64,000 nt of DNA from Agromyces rhizosphaerae. GTDB lineage: Bacteria; Actinomycetota; Actinomycetes; Actinomycetales; Microbacteriaceae. The translations under genes and the position numbers were made by a program. The stretch lies in assembly GCF_027925245.1 (NCBI RefSeq), contig NZ_BSDP01000001.1, positions 2,108,001-2,172,000 of the forward strand. The letters run 5' to 3'. Shown one piece after another: positions 17,905 to 27,094 of this stretch; position 1 is the stretch's first letter; every line of letters starts with the position of its first letter. The notes under the pieces were generated by a model. It saw only the letters and a list, made by a program, of their open reading frames with translations, was not told the origin of the DNA and made no database searches.

Positions 17905-19211
17905 CCACGATCACCGGTGTCTCCGTGCACGACGTGCGCTTCCCGACCTCGCTCAGCATGGACGGCTCGGACGCCATGAACAAGGACGGCGACTACTCGG
18001 CCGCCTACGTCGTGCTCGAGACCGACGGCGAGCTCGCCGGCTACGGTTTCACGTTCACTATCGGCCGCGGCAACGACCTCTGCGCCGAGGCCGCGCGCCA
18101 GTACGCCGCCCCCCTCGTGGGCCGCGACGCCGACGCGCTGCTCGACGATCTCGGCGGCGTCTACCGCGAGCTCGCCTCCGACTCGCAGCTGCGCTGGCTC
18201 GGGCCCGAGAAGGGCGTCGTGCACCTCGGCATGGCCGCGGTGATGAACGCCCTCTGGGACATGGCCGCGCGCCGCGCGGGCGTGCCGCTCTGGCGCCTGC
18301 TCGCCGAGATGACCCCGGAGCAGCTCGTCGACGTCGCCGACCTGCGCTACCTCTCCGACGCGCTCACGCGCGACGAGGCGATCGCCCTGCTCGAGGAGAT
18401 GGCCCCGACCCGCGCCGACCGCATCGCCGAACTCGAGGCGCGCGGAGGCTACCCCTGCTACACGACCAGCGCCGGCTGGCTCGGCTACAGCGACGAGAAG
18501 CTCCGCCGCCTGCTGCAGGAAGCCGTCGACGAGGGCTACGGGCACGTCAAGCTCAAGGTCGGCGCGAACGTCGACGACGACATCCGCCGCCTCCGCATCG
18601 CGCGCGAGGTGATCGGCTGGGACGCCAAGCTCATGATCGACGCGAACCAGGTGTGGGACGTGCCGGAGGCCATCGAGTGGGTCGGCCGCCTCGCCGAGTT
18701 CAAGCCGCACTGGATCGAGGAGCCGACGAGCCCCGACGACGTGCTCGGCCACGCCGCGGTGCGCGAGGCCGTCTCGCCGATCGGCGTCGCGACCGGGGAG
18801 CACGGCATGAACCGCGTGCTCTTCAAGCAGCTGTTCCAGGCCGGCGCGATCGACTACTGCCAGCTCGACTCGGCGCGGCTCGCGAGCATCAACGAGATCC
18901 TCGCGGTCTACCTCATGGCGAAGAAGTTCGGCGTGCCGGTCTGCCCGCACGCCGGCGGCGTCGGGCTCTGCGAGCTCGTGCAGCACCTCTCGATCTTCGA
19001 CTTCGTCGCGGTCTCCGGATCACTCGAGGACCGCGTCACCGAGTTCGTCGACCACCTGCACGAGCACTTCGTCGACCCGTGCGTCGTCGAGCACGGCAAC
19101 TACGTGCTGCCGGCGCAGCCCGGGTACAGCGCCGAGATGCTCGCGTCGTCGGTCGCCGAGTACTCCTACCCCGACGGCGACTACTGGAGGGGTGCGCGGG
19201 CCGTTGCCTGA
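17901..19211 (+). CDS. fucD: L-fuconate dehydratase
   Basis: An enolase-superfamily dehydratase, 436 residues, converting L-fuconate to 2-keto-3-deoxy-L-fuconate with magnesium. All active-site residues are present at positions expected from characterised L-fuconate dehydratases: KxK at K217/K219, metal ligands D247, E273 and E300, N249 in DAN, and the catalytic H350 in CPHAGG. The block [24 protein letters not shown] is typical of this enzyme and rare in other members. It follows the fucose dehydrogenase with an ATGA overlap and GAAGGAGG upstream. This is one of the safest functional calls in the window. Confidence 0.93.
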   Translation: MTTITGVSVHDVRFPTSLSMDGSDAMNKDGDYSAAYVVLETDGELAGYGFTFTIGRGNDLCAEAARQYAAPLVGRDADALLDDLGGVYRELASDSQLRWLGPEKGVVHLGMAAVMNALWDMAARRAGVPLWRLLAEMTPEQLVDVADLRYLSDALTRDEAIALLEEMAPTRADRIAELEARGGYPCYTTSAGWLGYSDEKLRRLLQEAVDEGYGHVKLKVGANVDDDIRRLRIAREVIGWDAKLMIDANQVWDVPEAIEWVGRLAEFKPHWIEEPTSPDDVLGHAAVREAVSPIGVATGEHGMNRVLFKQLFQAGAIDYCQLDSARLASINEILAVYLMAKKFGVPVCPHAGGVGLCELVQHLSIFDFVAVSGSLEDRVTEFVDHLHEHFVDPCVVEHGNYVLPAQPGYSAEMLASSVAEYSYPDGDYWRGARAVA

Positions 19212-19224
19212 GCGCGCTGTGCCG

Positions 19225-20001
19225 TCAGGCGGGGGCGAGGTCGCCCTCGCCGGGCACCTGCGTCTCGTCGGCGTGCGCGGTGGCGAACTCCTCGACGCCC
19301 AGGATGTGCACCGCCATGCGGATGCGCGCCCGCTCGGGGTCGTGCGCACGCAGCTCGGCGAGGATCGCCCGGTGCTCGGCCTGCGTCTCGCGCACCGTGC
19401 CGCGCTCGGTGATGGCGCGCCAGAGCCTGGCCCGGTGGGTGCGGCCGACCAGGCTGTCGACCATGCCGGCGAGCGCCGGGTTGCCGCTCGCCTGCGCGAT
19501 GCGCCGGTGGAACGCGGTGTCGGTGTCGATGAACCGCTCGAGGTCCATGTCGGGATCGCTGGTGAGGATCTCGTCGACCTCGTCGAGGATGCCGTCGAGC
19601 ACCCCCAGGTCGTCGTCGGTGATGCCGGATGCCGCGAGGGCGGCGCTCTCCGCCTCGAGCACGCGTCGCACCGCGAGCAGGTGCCCGGCGTGCGCCGGGG
19701 TGTGCAGCTCCGCGAGGATGCCGAGCGGGCTGAGCAGCTGCGCCGGGTCGAGCGACGTGACGTACGTGCCGTCGCCCTGCCGGGTCTCGAGCACGCCGAG
19801 GATGGCGAGCGCGCGCACACCCTCGCGCAGCGACCCGCGCGAGACGCTGAGCTCGGCGGCGAGGTCGCGCTCGATCGGCAGGCGGGAGCCGGGGCCCAGC
19901 CGCCCGTCGGTGATCATCCCTTTGATTCCGGCGATCACCACGTCGGTCTGCGACCTGGCCGGAATCCCGGGCTGCTCGTCCACCGTCGACGTCTCAGTCA
20001 T
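19225..20001 (-). CDS. FadR-subfamily GntR transcriptional regulator
   Basis: A 258-residue repressor with an N-terminal winged helix (about residues 20-90; IERDLAAELSVSRGSLREGVRALAILG) and a C-terminal FCD ligand domain with the metal-type pattern DTAFHRRIA and AEHRAILAEL. It lies on the opposite strand inside the fucose-catabolic block, convergent with the dehydratase and divergent from the FAH hydrolase, with only 47 bases between the two starts. Family members commonly respond to sugar acids, so it probably senses fuconate or a keto-deoxy derivative and controls this block. The ligand is inference. Confidence 0.9.
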   Translation of the reverse strand: MTETSTVDEQPGIPARSQTDVVIAGIKGMITDGRLGPGSRLPIERDLAAELSVSRGSLREGVRALAILGVLETRQGDGTYVTSLDPAQLLSPLGILAELHTPAHAGHLLAVRRVLEAESAALAASGITDDDLGVLDGILDEVDEILTSDPDMDLERFIDTDTAFHRRIAQASGNPALAGMVDSLVGRTHRARLWRAITERGTVRETQAEHRAILAELRAHDPERARIRMAVHILGVEEFATAHADETQVPGEGDLAPA

Positions 20002-20048
20002 CTGACCATTCTTGCACCACGACCCACTGCATGACCGAAAGGAACACC

Positions 20049-20900
20049 GTGAACATCGCCCGACTCGGAAACCCCGGCGAGGAGATCCCCGTCCTCCAGC
20101 ACGACGGCGTCAGCTACGACCTGCGTGGGCTGACCGCCGACATCGACGGCGCCTTCCTCGCCGGAGGCGGCATCGCCCGTGCCGGGGCCGCCCTCGACGC
20201 CGGCGAGCTCCCCGTGCTCGCCGGCGCCGGCGACCTCCGCGTCGGCGCCCCGATCGCCCGCCCCGGCAAGATCGTCTGCATCGGCCTCAACTACCGCGAC
20301 CACGCGGAGGAGTCGGGCCTGGCGGTGCCGGCCGAGCCCGTCGTCTTCATGAAGGACCCGTCGACCATGGTCGGCCCCTACGACGACGTGCTCATCCCCC
20401 GGAACTCGACCAAGACCGACTGGGAGGTCGAGCTCGGCGTCGTGATCGGCACCACCGCCCGCTACCTGGAGTCGCCGGCCGACGCGCTCGCGCACGTCGC
20501 CGGGTACGCGACCTCGCACGACGTCTCCGAGCGCGAGTTCCAGCTCGAGCGCGGCGGCCAGTGGGACAAGGGCAAGAGCTGCGAGACGTTCAACCCCTTC
20601 GGGCCGGCGCTGGTGCCTGCATCCGAGGTGCCCGACCCCCAGGCGCTCGGGCTGCGCCTCTCGGTCAACGGCACCACGCACCAGGACGGCACGACCGCGA
20701 CCATGATCTTCGACGTCGCGCACGTCATCTGGTACCTCAGCCAGTTCATGGTGCTGCACCCGGGCGACGTGCTGAACACGGGCACCCCGGCGGGCGTCGC
20801 GCTCGGCATCGAGGGCAACCCCTACCTGCGCGAGGGCGACGTCGTGTCCCTCGAGATCGACGGGCTCGGCCGCCAGGAGCAGAAGATGGTGCAGGCATGA
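20049..20900 (+). CDS. FAH-family hydrolase, probable 2,4-diketo-3-deoxy-L-fuconate hydrolase
   Basis: A fumarylacetoacetate-hydrolase-fold enzyme, 283 residues, likely to split 2,4-diketo-3-deoxy-L-fuconate into pyruvate and L-lactate, the last step of oxidative fucose breakdown. The metal site is recognisable in TDWEVELGVVIG, with CIGLNYRDHAEE, KDPSTMVGPYDD and NTGTPAGVALG as family blocks. GTG 20049 is preferred because GAAAGGA lies six bases upstream; the earlier ATG at 20031 would place that ribosome site inside the gene. It is coupled to the following SDR by ATGA. Ureidoglycolate lyase, a common label for relatives, is unlikely in this context. Confidence 0.85.
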   Translation: MNIARLGNPGEEIPVLQHDGVSYDLRGLTADIDGAFLAGGGIARAGAALDAGELPVLAGAGDLRVGAPIARPGKIVCIGLNYRDHAEESGLAVPAEPVVFMKDPSTMVGPYDDVLIPRNSTKTDWEVELGVVIGTTARYLESPADALAHVAGYATSHDVSEREFQLERGGQWDKGKSCETFNPFGPALVPASEVPDPQALGLRLSVNGTTHQDGTTATMIFDVAHVIWYLSQFMVLHPGDVLNTGTPAGVALGIEGNPYLREGDVVSLEIDGLGRQEQKMVQA

Positions 20901-21655
20901 GCGCCGGCGACTTCACCGGCCTCGTCGCGGTCGTCACCGGCGGGGCATCCGGCATCGGGCTCGCGACCGCCACTGCGCTCGCCGGCGAGGGCGCGACGGT
21001 GGCGGTCCTCGACCTCAACGCGGGCGACCTGCCCGACGGGATCTCCGGCTACACGGCCGACGTGACCGACCGCGCGTCGGTCGAGGCGGCGATCGCGCAG
21101 GTCGCGGCCGACCACGGCGGCATCGACGTCGTGGTGAACAACACCGGCGTGAGCGCGGTGGGGACCGTCGAGGAGGCATCCGACGACGAGTGGGCCCGGG
21201 TGCTCGACGTGAACGTCGTGGGCATGGCCCGGGTGAGCGCCGCCGCGCTGCCCTGGCTGCGGGAGTCGGAGCATGCGGCGATCATCAACATGTGCTCGAT
21301 CGCGGCGCTGAACGGCCTGCCGCAGCGCGCGGTGTACGGCGCGTCGAAGGGCGCCGTGCTCGCGCTGACCTACGCCATGGCGACCGACCACATCGCCGAG
21401 GGCATCCGCGTGAACTGCGTGAGCCCCGCGACCGTGCACACCCCGTTCGTCGAGCGGATGCTGCAGGGCTTCGACGACCCCATCGCCGAGCGCGCCGCGC
21501 TCGACGCCCGCCAGGCGACCGGTCGCATGGTCACGCCCGACGAGGTCGCGGCGGCCGTGCTGTACCTCGCGAACCCGCGCTCCGTCTCGCTCGCGGGCAT
21601 GGCGCTGGACGTCGACGCGGGCGTCACGCACCTGCGGGTTCGTCCGAAGGGCTGA
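20897..21655 (+). CDS. SDR, probable 2-keto-3-deoxy-L-fuconate 4-dehydrogenase
   Basis: An NAD-dependent short-chain dehydrogenase, 252 residues, with TGGASGIG, NNTG, and Ser/Tyr/Lys in NMCSIAAL and YGASKGA. Asp in AVLDL after beta-2 indicates NAD preference. It is coupled by ATGA to the FAH hydrolase. In the known pathway these two act in sequence: dehydrogenation of 2-keto-3-deoxyfuconate to the 2,4-diketo compound, then hydrolysis. The phrase SPATVHTPFVERMLQGF is typical of this enzyme group. The operon ends at a strong hairpin 20 bases downstream. Substrate is assigned by pathway context. Confidence 0.85.
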   Translation: MSAGDFTGLVAVVTGGASGIGLATATALAGEGATVAVLDLNAGDLPDGISGYTADVTDRASVEAAIAQVAADHGGIDVVVNNTGVSAVGTVEEASDDEWARVLDVNVVGMARVSAAALPWLRESEHAAIINMCSIAALNGLPQRAVYGASKGAVLALTYAMATDHIAEGIRVNCVSPATVHTPFVERMLQGFDDPIAERAALDARQATGRMVTPDEVAAAVLYLANPRSVSLAGMALDVDAGVTHLRVRPKG

Positions 21656-21675
21656 TCGCGGGAGACAATCGACGT

Positions 21676-21704
21676 AGGGCCGGGGGAGATTCCCCGGCCC
21701 TTTC
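21676..21704 (+). terminator. Rho-independent-like terminator after the fucose SDR
   Basis: A perfect 10-base stem, AGGGCCGGGG (21676-21685) with CCCCGGCCCT (21692-21701) around a 6-base loop, followed by TTC. It lies 20 bases after the SDR stop and separates the catabolic genes from the importer promoter. Confidence 0.75.
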
Positions 21705-21736
21705 GTCGTGTCCGCGGCGGATCATCGGATGAGTGT

Positions 21737-21765
21737 TTGACGAGAGTGATGATACGTAGTACGTT
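21737..21765 (+). promoter_or_regulatory. Promoter with overlapping palindrome before the first sugar importer
   Basis: TTGACG (21737-21742) and TACGTT (21760-21765) are spaced by 17 bases. The perfect odd palindrome ACGTA-G-TACGT (21754-21764) overlaps the -10 region, a position suited to repression. The ATG of the binding protein is 82 bases downstream, leaving a leader with the inverted GCTGCCAGCAG-type sequence near 21767-21790. Which regulator binds is unknown; the FadR-type or LacI-type proteins in this window are candidates. Confidence 0.6.
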
Positions 21766-21846
21766 TGCTGCCAGCAGAGAATCCTGCTGCCTGTCACCGT
21801 CGACCTGCGGTGCCGGCACGCATTCCCAGAGATGAGAGGCATCGCA

Positions 21847-23106
21847 ATGAAGCGGTTCGTAGCACCGTTCGCCATCGGGATGGGGGCGGTCCTCGCCCTT
21901 TCCGCATGTGGCGGCGCAGCAACCACCACCACCGGAGACTCCGCGGACGACGGCAAGCTCGTCGTCTGGAACTGGGGCTCGTCGGACGACGCGGCAGCGG
22001 CCTACCAGGACGCGGTCCTGGCGGCGTTCAACGAGAAGCACCCCGACGTCGAGGTCGAGATCGTCTCGCAGCCGTTCGACCAGTACTACACGCTGCTCGG
22101 CTCGGCCATCGAGGCCGGCACCGGCCCCGACCTCGCGCTGTTCAACGGCGGCACGCAGCTCAAGTCGCGCGCCGACCAGATCGTCCCGGTGACCGACGAG
22201 CTCGCCGACATCAAGGACCAGCTCGCCGGCTGGCCCGCCTTCGAGGACGGCGGCGAGACCTACTCGGCGCCCATGTTCCTGCAGGGCTTCCCGGTCTACT
22301 ACAACAAGGCGATCTTCGCCGAGGCCGGCCTCGACCCCGAGAACCCGCCGACCACGTGGGACGAGCTGTCCGACGCCTGCGACACCATCGCGAGCGAGAC
22401 CGACGTCTCCTGCTTCGCGCTGGGCAACAAGGAGGGCCTCGGCATCGAGTTCTTCATGTCGGGCTTCGGCTCGGGCATCTTCACGCCCGAGGAGTACGAC
22501 GCGTGGATCGACGGCGAGCGCGACTGGGAGTCGGAGCACGCCAAGCAGGTGCTGCAGCTCTGGGCCGACACGTCGGCCGACGGCTGGTACAACGACGGCG
22601 CGAACTCGACCGCGATGTTCAACGACTCGTTCGACCTGTTCTCGGGCGGCAGCGCGGCGATGGTCATCGGCCTCTCGTCGGGCATCGCCCACTGGAAGCA
22701 GTTCGACGACTTCCTCGGCGAGGACCTCGGCTTCATGATGCCGGTCACGGTCAACGACGGCACGACGCTCGCACTGCCCATCGAGGGCGGCATCGGCTAC
22801 GGCGTGCTGAACCAGGACAAGGTCGAGCTCGGCGTCGACTGGATCAAGGCGACCGTCGACCGCGACGCGCTGGCCGACTACTCCATCGCCGGCGGCCAGA
22901 TCGTCTCCGACACCACCATCGAGCTGGAGACCGACATCCAGTCGGCGCAGGACATCGTGGCCGAGCTGCCCGGCAGCAAGCCGCTCTTGCACACCGCGCT
23001 CGGCGGCGACACGCTCGACCTGCTCCACCGCCTCGGCCAGCAGCTGCTGGTCGGCGAGGTGACCGTCGACGACGCTGCGAGCCAGCTGGCGGCTTCGGAA
23101 GGCTGA
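21847..23106 (+). CDS. CUT1 sugar-binding lipoprotein
   Basis: An extracellular oligosaccharide-binding lipoprotein, 419 residues, of the SBP_bac_1 family. The signal peptide ends with LSAC, giving C21 as lipid anchor. The mature start is Thr/Gly-rich, then KLVVWNWGSSDDAAAAYQDAVLAAFNEKHPDV, typical of maltose-type binding proteins (shown here in part: KLVVWNWG). ATG 21847 has GAGAGG upstream. It heads an importer with two permeases and a GH141-like glycosidase in the same run, so the ligand is probably a fuco- or related oligosaccharide. No ATPase is encoded with it. Confidence 0.9.
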   Translation: MKRFVAPFAIGMGAVLALSACGGAATTTTGDSADDGKLVVWNWGSSDDAAAAYQDAVLAAFNEKHPDVEVEIVSQPFDQYYTLLGSAIEAGTGPDLALFNGGTQLKSRADQIVPVTDELADIKDQLAGWPAFEDGGETYSAPMFLQGFPVYYNKAIFAEAGLDPENPPTTWDELSDACDTIASETDVSCFALGNKEGLGIEFFMSGFGSGIFTPEEYDAWIDGERDWESEHAKQVLQLWADTSADGWYNDGANSTAMFNDSFDLFSGGSAAMVIGLSSGIAHWKQFDDFLGEDLGFMMPVTVNDGTTLALPIEGGIGYGVLNQDKVELGVDWIKATVDRDALADYSIAGGQIVSDTTIELETDIQSAQDIVAELPGSKPLLHTALGGDTLDLLHRLGQQLLVGEVTVDDAASQLAASEG

Positions 23107-23108
23107 TC

Positions 23109-24062
23109 ATGACCGCCCCCACGTCCACCCGGGCTGTGGTCCTCTCGGACCCCAGCCCGGGCTGGCCGCGGCGCACCCCCAAGGTGCCGCGGCGCAAGCG
23201 CAAGATCACCTCGGAGACGGTCACGCCGTACCTCCTGGTGCTGCCCGTCCTGCTGATCCTGCTGGTGTTCCGGATCTACCCGCTGCTGCTCGGCATCAAC
23301 TTCTCCTTCACCGGCGACCAGGAGCTGAACGGCGTCTTCGTCGGCTTCGACAACTACCTGTTCCTCCTGCAGGACGAGCGCTTCCAGGCCTCGGCCCGCA
23401 ACGTGCTCGTGGTCATGCTGTTCGTGCCGATCGAGGTCCTCGTGGCCGGGCTGCTTGCGACGTTCATCTTCATCAAGGTGCCGGGGCACCGGTTCTACCG
23501 CAGCGTCTACTTCCTGCCCGTCGTGCTCTCGCCGATCATCATCGGCGCGATCTTCAACATCGTGCTCGGCGCGAACGGGCCGCTGAACGCCATGGCCGAC
23601 AGCGTGGGGCTGCCCACGGTCGACTACCTCGGCCAGACCATGACCGCGCTGCCGAGCGTGCTCACGGTCCACATCTGGGCGACCTTCGGCATGGCGCTCG
23701 TCATCTTCCTGGCGGGCTTCTCGACCCTCGACCAGCAGCTGCTCGACGCGGCGAAGATCGACGGGGCGAACTTCCCGCAGACCATCTGGCACGTCATCAT
23801 CCCGGGGCTCAGCCAGACCATCCAGTTCGTGTTCGTCACGACCACCATCGGCATGCTCACCGGCCTCTTCGGCCTGCTGTACACGATGACGGCCGGCGGC
23901 CCCGGCGCGGCGTCGTACCTGCCCGAGTTCCTCATCTGGAAGCTCAACGGCGAGGCGCGACCGGCGCTGGCCTCCGCGGCATCCGTGTTCCTGCTGCTGA
24001 TCGTGCTCGTGATCGGGCTCATCCAGATCCGCGTGCTCCGCCGCGCCACGAAGGAGTCGTGA
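23109..24062 (+). CDS. CUT1 sugar permease, MalF type
   Basis: The first inner-membrane permease of the importer, 317 residues. A basic N-terminal segment (about residues 20-35) is followed by six membrane helices beginning with TPYLLVLPVLLILLVF. The ATPase-contacting EAA loop is visible as LLDAAKIDGANFPQTIWHVIIPG. It starts two bases after the binding-protein stop. It forms a heterodimer with the next permease. The energy-supplying ATPase must come from elsewhere, as with MsiK-type shared ATPases in actinobacteria. Confidence 0.9.
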   Translation: MTAPTSTRAVVLSDPSPGWPRRTPKVPRRKRKITSETVTPYLLVLPVLLILLVFRIYPLLLGINFSFTGDQELNGVFVGFDNYLFLLQDERFQASARNVLVVMLFVPIEVLVAGLLATFIFIKVPGHRFYRSVYFLPVVLSPIIIGAIFNIVLGANGPLNAMADSVGLPTVDYLGQTMTALPSVLTVHIWATFGMALVIFLAGFSTLDQQLLDAAKIDGANFPQTIWHVIIPGLSQTIQFVFVTTTIGMLTGLFGLLYTMTAGGPGAASYLPEFLIWKLNGEARPALASAASVFLLLIVLVIGLIQIRVLRRATKES

Positions 24063-24889
24063 TGCGCGCCGAACGCATCTCGCGATGGCTCATCGCGATC
24101 CCGATGGCGCTACTGGCCATCGCGACCATCTACCCGATGGTGTACGCCGTCAACATCGCCCTGAAGGACCGGCGCGAGTACGTGCTCGACCGCCTGGGCG
24201 TGACGACGACGTTCAACATCCAGAACTTCGTCGACGCCTGGAACCAGGCGAACATGGGGCGCTACTACCTGAACTCGATCATCGTCACCGTGATCTCGGT
24301 CGCGATCATCCTGATCCTGGCGTCGATGGCCGGGTACGCGATCAGCCACCTGACCTTCCGCGGCAGCCGGGTGATGTTCCTCATCATCCTCGGCACGATG
24401 ATGATCCCGTTCCAGGTGATCATGGTGCCGTTCATCAAGCTGATGGCGGACCTCGGCACGATCAACACCTACCAGGGGTTGATCATCGCCTACGTCTCGC
24501 AATTCCTGCCGTTCACGGTGTTCTTCATGGCCTCGTTCTACTCGGGCATCCCCAAGGAGATCACCGAGGCCGCGCGCGTCGACGGCAACAACCTGTGGGG
24601 CGTCTGGGGCCGCATCATGCTGCCGCTCGGCAAGCCCGCGCTGCTGTCGATGGGCATCCTGAACGCGCTGTTCTGCTGGAACGACATTCTCATCGCGCTG
24701 CTCGTGATGCAGTCGCCCGACCAGCGTACGGTGATGGTGGGGGTGAGCGCGCTGCGCGGGCAGTACCCCGACAACGTGCCGACCTACCTCGCCGGCGTGC
24801 TGCTCGTGGTGCTCCCGCTCGTGGTGGTCTACCTGATCTTCCAGCGGCAGATCACGGCGGGTGTCACCGCGGGTGCGACGAAGGGCTAG
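24062..24889 (+). CDS. CUT1 sugar permease, MalG type
   Basis: The second permease of the same importer, 275 residues, with six membrane helices and the EAA loop EITEAARVDGNNLWGVWGRI. The ATG at 24062 overlaps the previous stop by one base and is preceded by AAGGAG (24051-24056) within the end of the upstream gene, so translation is coupled. A GTG immediately before it is a less likely start. It ends four bases before the beta-helix glycosidase gene, indicating one transcript. Confidence 0.9.
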   Translation: MRAERISRWLIAIPMALLAIATIYPMVYAVNIALKDRREYVLDRLGVTTTFNIQNFVDAWNQANMGRYYLNSIIVTVISVAIILILASMAGYAISHLTFRGSRVMFLIILGTMMIPFQVIMVPFIKLMADLGTINTYQGLIIAYVSQFLPFTVFFMASFYSGIPKEITEAARVDGNNLWGVWGRIMLPLGKPALLSMGILNALFCWNDILIALLVMQSPDQRTVMVGVSALRGQYPDNVPTYLAGVLLVVLPLVVVYLIFQRQITAGVTAGATKG

Positions 24890-24892
24890 TCC

Positions 24893-27064
24893 ATGACGAC
24901 CGACCGGATCGAGGTGTACGCGGGTCCGGAGGGCTCGGTGTACGGCGACGGCTCGCGCGGGTATCCCGTGCGCGACCTGCACTCGGCGATGCGCCTGGTG
25001 CGGCAGCGCCGGGCGCCCGGCCAGCGGGCCGTGGCCTGGCTGATGGGCGGCACGTACCGCCAGTCGGAGACGCTCGAGCTCGGGCCGGACGACTCGTTCA
25101 CGACGTTCGCCGCGCTCGACGAGCAGGCGCCGCCCGTGTTCGAGGGCGCGGTGCCTGTGACCGGGTGGCGGTCGGTCGTCGTGAACGGGGTGTCGGCGCT
25201 GGCCGCCCCGGCGCCGGCCGCGCGCGGTCGGGCGCTGTACGTCGGCGGGGAGCGCGCGCCGCGCCCGTCGTTCCCCGCGGGCGGCGGCTTCCTGCGCATG
25301 GAGTCGGTCGAGGGGCTCGACCCGACCGCCGGCTTCGTCGAGACGCTGTTCGACGGCGCCGACCGGTTCACCTACGCGGCCGGCGACGTGCCCGAGCTCG
25401 CCGAGCCCGAGCGGGTCGAGGTCGTCGTACCCCATTACTGGGTGCAGGAGCGCATGCCGATCACGTCGATCGACCGCGAGCGGCGCAAGATCGCCAGCTC
25501 GCTGCGGAGCATCTTCGCGCTGCGCGACGACGCGGCGCAGGCCTTCGCGCGCTACCGCCTCGAGAACGTGGCCGAGTCGTTCGGGCAGGTGCCCGGTGAG
25601 TGGTACCTCGACGCGACCGGGCTGCTGGCCGGCGCCGACGGGCCGCACGTGCTCTACCTGCCGCGCGACGGCGAGACCGCCGACGAGCTCGACGTGCGGA
25701 TGCCGGTGCTCGACGTGTTCGTGCGGCTCGGCGGCACCGGTGCCGAGCCCGTGCGCGAGGTGCGGTTCGAGGGCGTCTCGTTCGCCTACGCGGACTTCGC
25801 CGAGGTGCCGCCCGCGGTGCCGCCGTTCGGTGTGCGCGAGGACCCGGTGCTGCCGACGGACGTGCCGTTCGCGGCCGACGTGCAGGCGGCGAGCACCGTG
25901 CCGGCGGCCGTGCAGTTCGTGGGCGCGCGCTCGTGCGCGTTCGTCGACGGGTCGATCACGCACGTCGGCGGCTACGGCCTGAGCCTCGGGCCGGGCAGCC
26001 GCGGCAACCTCGTGAGCGGCTCGCGGTTCTTCGACCTGGGTGCGGGCGCGGTGCGCTCGGGCGGCTCGGTCGACGCGGCATCCGATGAGTTCAACCGCTC
26101 CAACGAGGTCAGCGACAACGACATCGAGCGCGGCGGGCGCGTCTACCCGAGCTGCGTCGCGGTGCTCTTCCAGCACGGCGCGCACAACGTGATCGCCCAC
26201 AACCACATCCGCGACTTCTTCTACACCGGCGTCTCGGTCGGCTGGATGTGGGACTACGAGGACAGTCCCTCGCAGGGCAACCTCGTGGTCGGCAACCACA
26301 TCCACGACCTCGGCCAGGGGCTGCTCAACGACATGGGCGGCGTGTACCTGCTCGGCATCGCGCCGGGCACGGCCGTGCGCGGCAACCACATCCACGACGT
26401 GGAGTGCGCGAACTACGGCGGCTGGGGCATCTACCTCGACGAGGGGTCGAGCCACGTGGTGATCGAGGACAACGTGGTGCACCACGTGTCGAGCCAGTGC
26501 TACCACCATCACTACGGGCGCGAGTCGATCATCCGCCACAACGTGTTCGCCTACGGGGCGAACGGGCAGGTGTCGATCACGCGGCCCGAGCGGCTCGTGT
26601 CGTTCACGATCGAGCGCAACCTGCTGCTCGGCGCCGGCTCGCCCGGGTTCACCGGCACGCCGGGCCCGCGCGACCTGCGCGAGTACACGATCGTGAGCGA
26701 CCTCAACCTGTTCTGGGACGAGTCGCCGGTCGACGGCGCCGTGCTGGCGGCGAACGGCGACAAGGCTGCGGGTGCCGATGGGCGTCTCGAGTGGTCGATC
26801 GTCGAGCCCATGGACGACGAGTGGCGCGCGCTCGGCCACGACCGGCACTCGATGATCGCCGACCCCGGGTTCACGGGCGGGGCGGATGCCTCCGGCGAGC
26901 CCGGCACCCGCCGCGAGTTCCAGGTGGCCGACGACTCCCCGGCGCACGACCTCGGCATCCGCGTGCCCGACGTATCGCGCGCCGGCCCGCGCCCCGTGGC
27001 CGACCGCCTGCACCCGCTCGCCGCGCGCACGCGCCGCGACCAGTTCGCCCGCGCCCAGGGCTGA
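24893..27064 (+). CDS. Right-handed beta-helix glycosidase, GH141-like (family includes alpha-L-fucosidases)
   Basis: A 723-residue right-handed parallel beta-helix enzyme without a signal peptide. The N-terminal part has the pattern of GH141: VYAGPEGSVYGDGS, GGTYRQSETLELGPDDSF and a GAVPVTGW segment. The core near residues 470-560 has HDLGQGLLNDMGGVYLLG, then GGWGIYLDEGSSHVVIEDN with an acidic pair at D516-E517, then HHHYGRESIIRHN, blocks I associate with GH141. That family contains alpha-L-fucosidase and xylanase activities. It follows sugar permeases by three bases and lies in a fucose-catabolic locus, so intracellular release of fucose from imported oligosaccharides is the likely role. 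A lyase or alpha-galactosidase on the same fold is the alternative. Confidence 0.78.
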   Translation: MTTDRIEVYAGPEGSVYGDGSRGYPVRDLHSAMRLVRQRRAPGQRAVAWLMGGTYRQSETLELGPDDSFTTFAALDEQAPPVFEGAVPVTGWRSVVVNGVSALAAPAPAARGRALYVGGERAPRPSFPAGGGFLRMESVEGLDPTAGFVETLFDGADRFTYAAGDVPELAEPERVEVVVPHYWVQERMPITSIDRERRKIASSLRSIFALRDDAAQAFARYRLENVAESFGQVPGEWYLDATGLLAGADGPHVLYLPRDGETADELDVRMPVLDVFVRLGGTGAEPVREVRFEGVSFAYADFAEVPPAVPPFGVREDPVLPTDVPFAADVQAASTVPAAVQFVGARSCAFVDGSITHVGGYGLSLGPGSRGNLVSGSRFFDLGAGAVRSGGSVDAASDEFNRSNEVSDNDIERGGRVYPSCVAVLFQHGAHNVIAHNHIRDFFYTGVSVGWMWDYEDSPSQGNLVVGNHIHDLGQGLLNDMGGVYLLGIAPGTAVRGNHIHDVECANYGGWGIYLDEGSSHVVIEDNVVHHVSSQCYHHHYGRESIIRHNVFAYGANGQVSITRPERLVSFTIERNLLLGAGSPGFTGTPGPRDLREYTIVSDLNLFWDESPVDGAVLAANGDKAAGADGRLEWSIVEPMDDEWRALGHDRHSMIADPGFTGGADASGEPGTRREFQVADDSPAHDLGIRVPDVSRAGPRPVADRLHPLAARTRRDQFARAQG

Positions 27065-27094
27065 CGCGCCCGCCCTGCTCGCCCCACGTCTTTC

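Noticed and set aside
16870..21655. Classical phosphorylating fucose pathway (isomerase, kinase, fuculose-phosphate aldolase)
   Set aside because: No FucI, FucK or FucA-like gene is present in the window. The genes found fit the oxidative, non-phosphorylating route instead.
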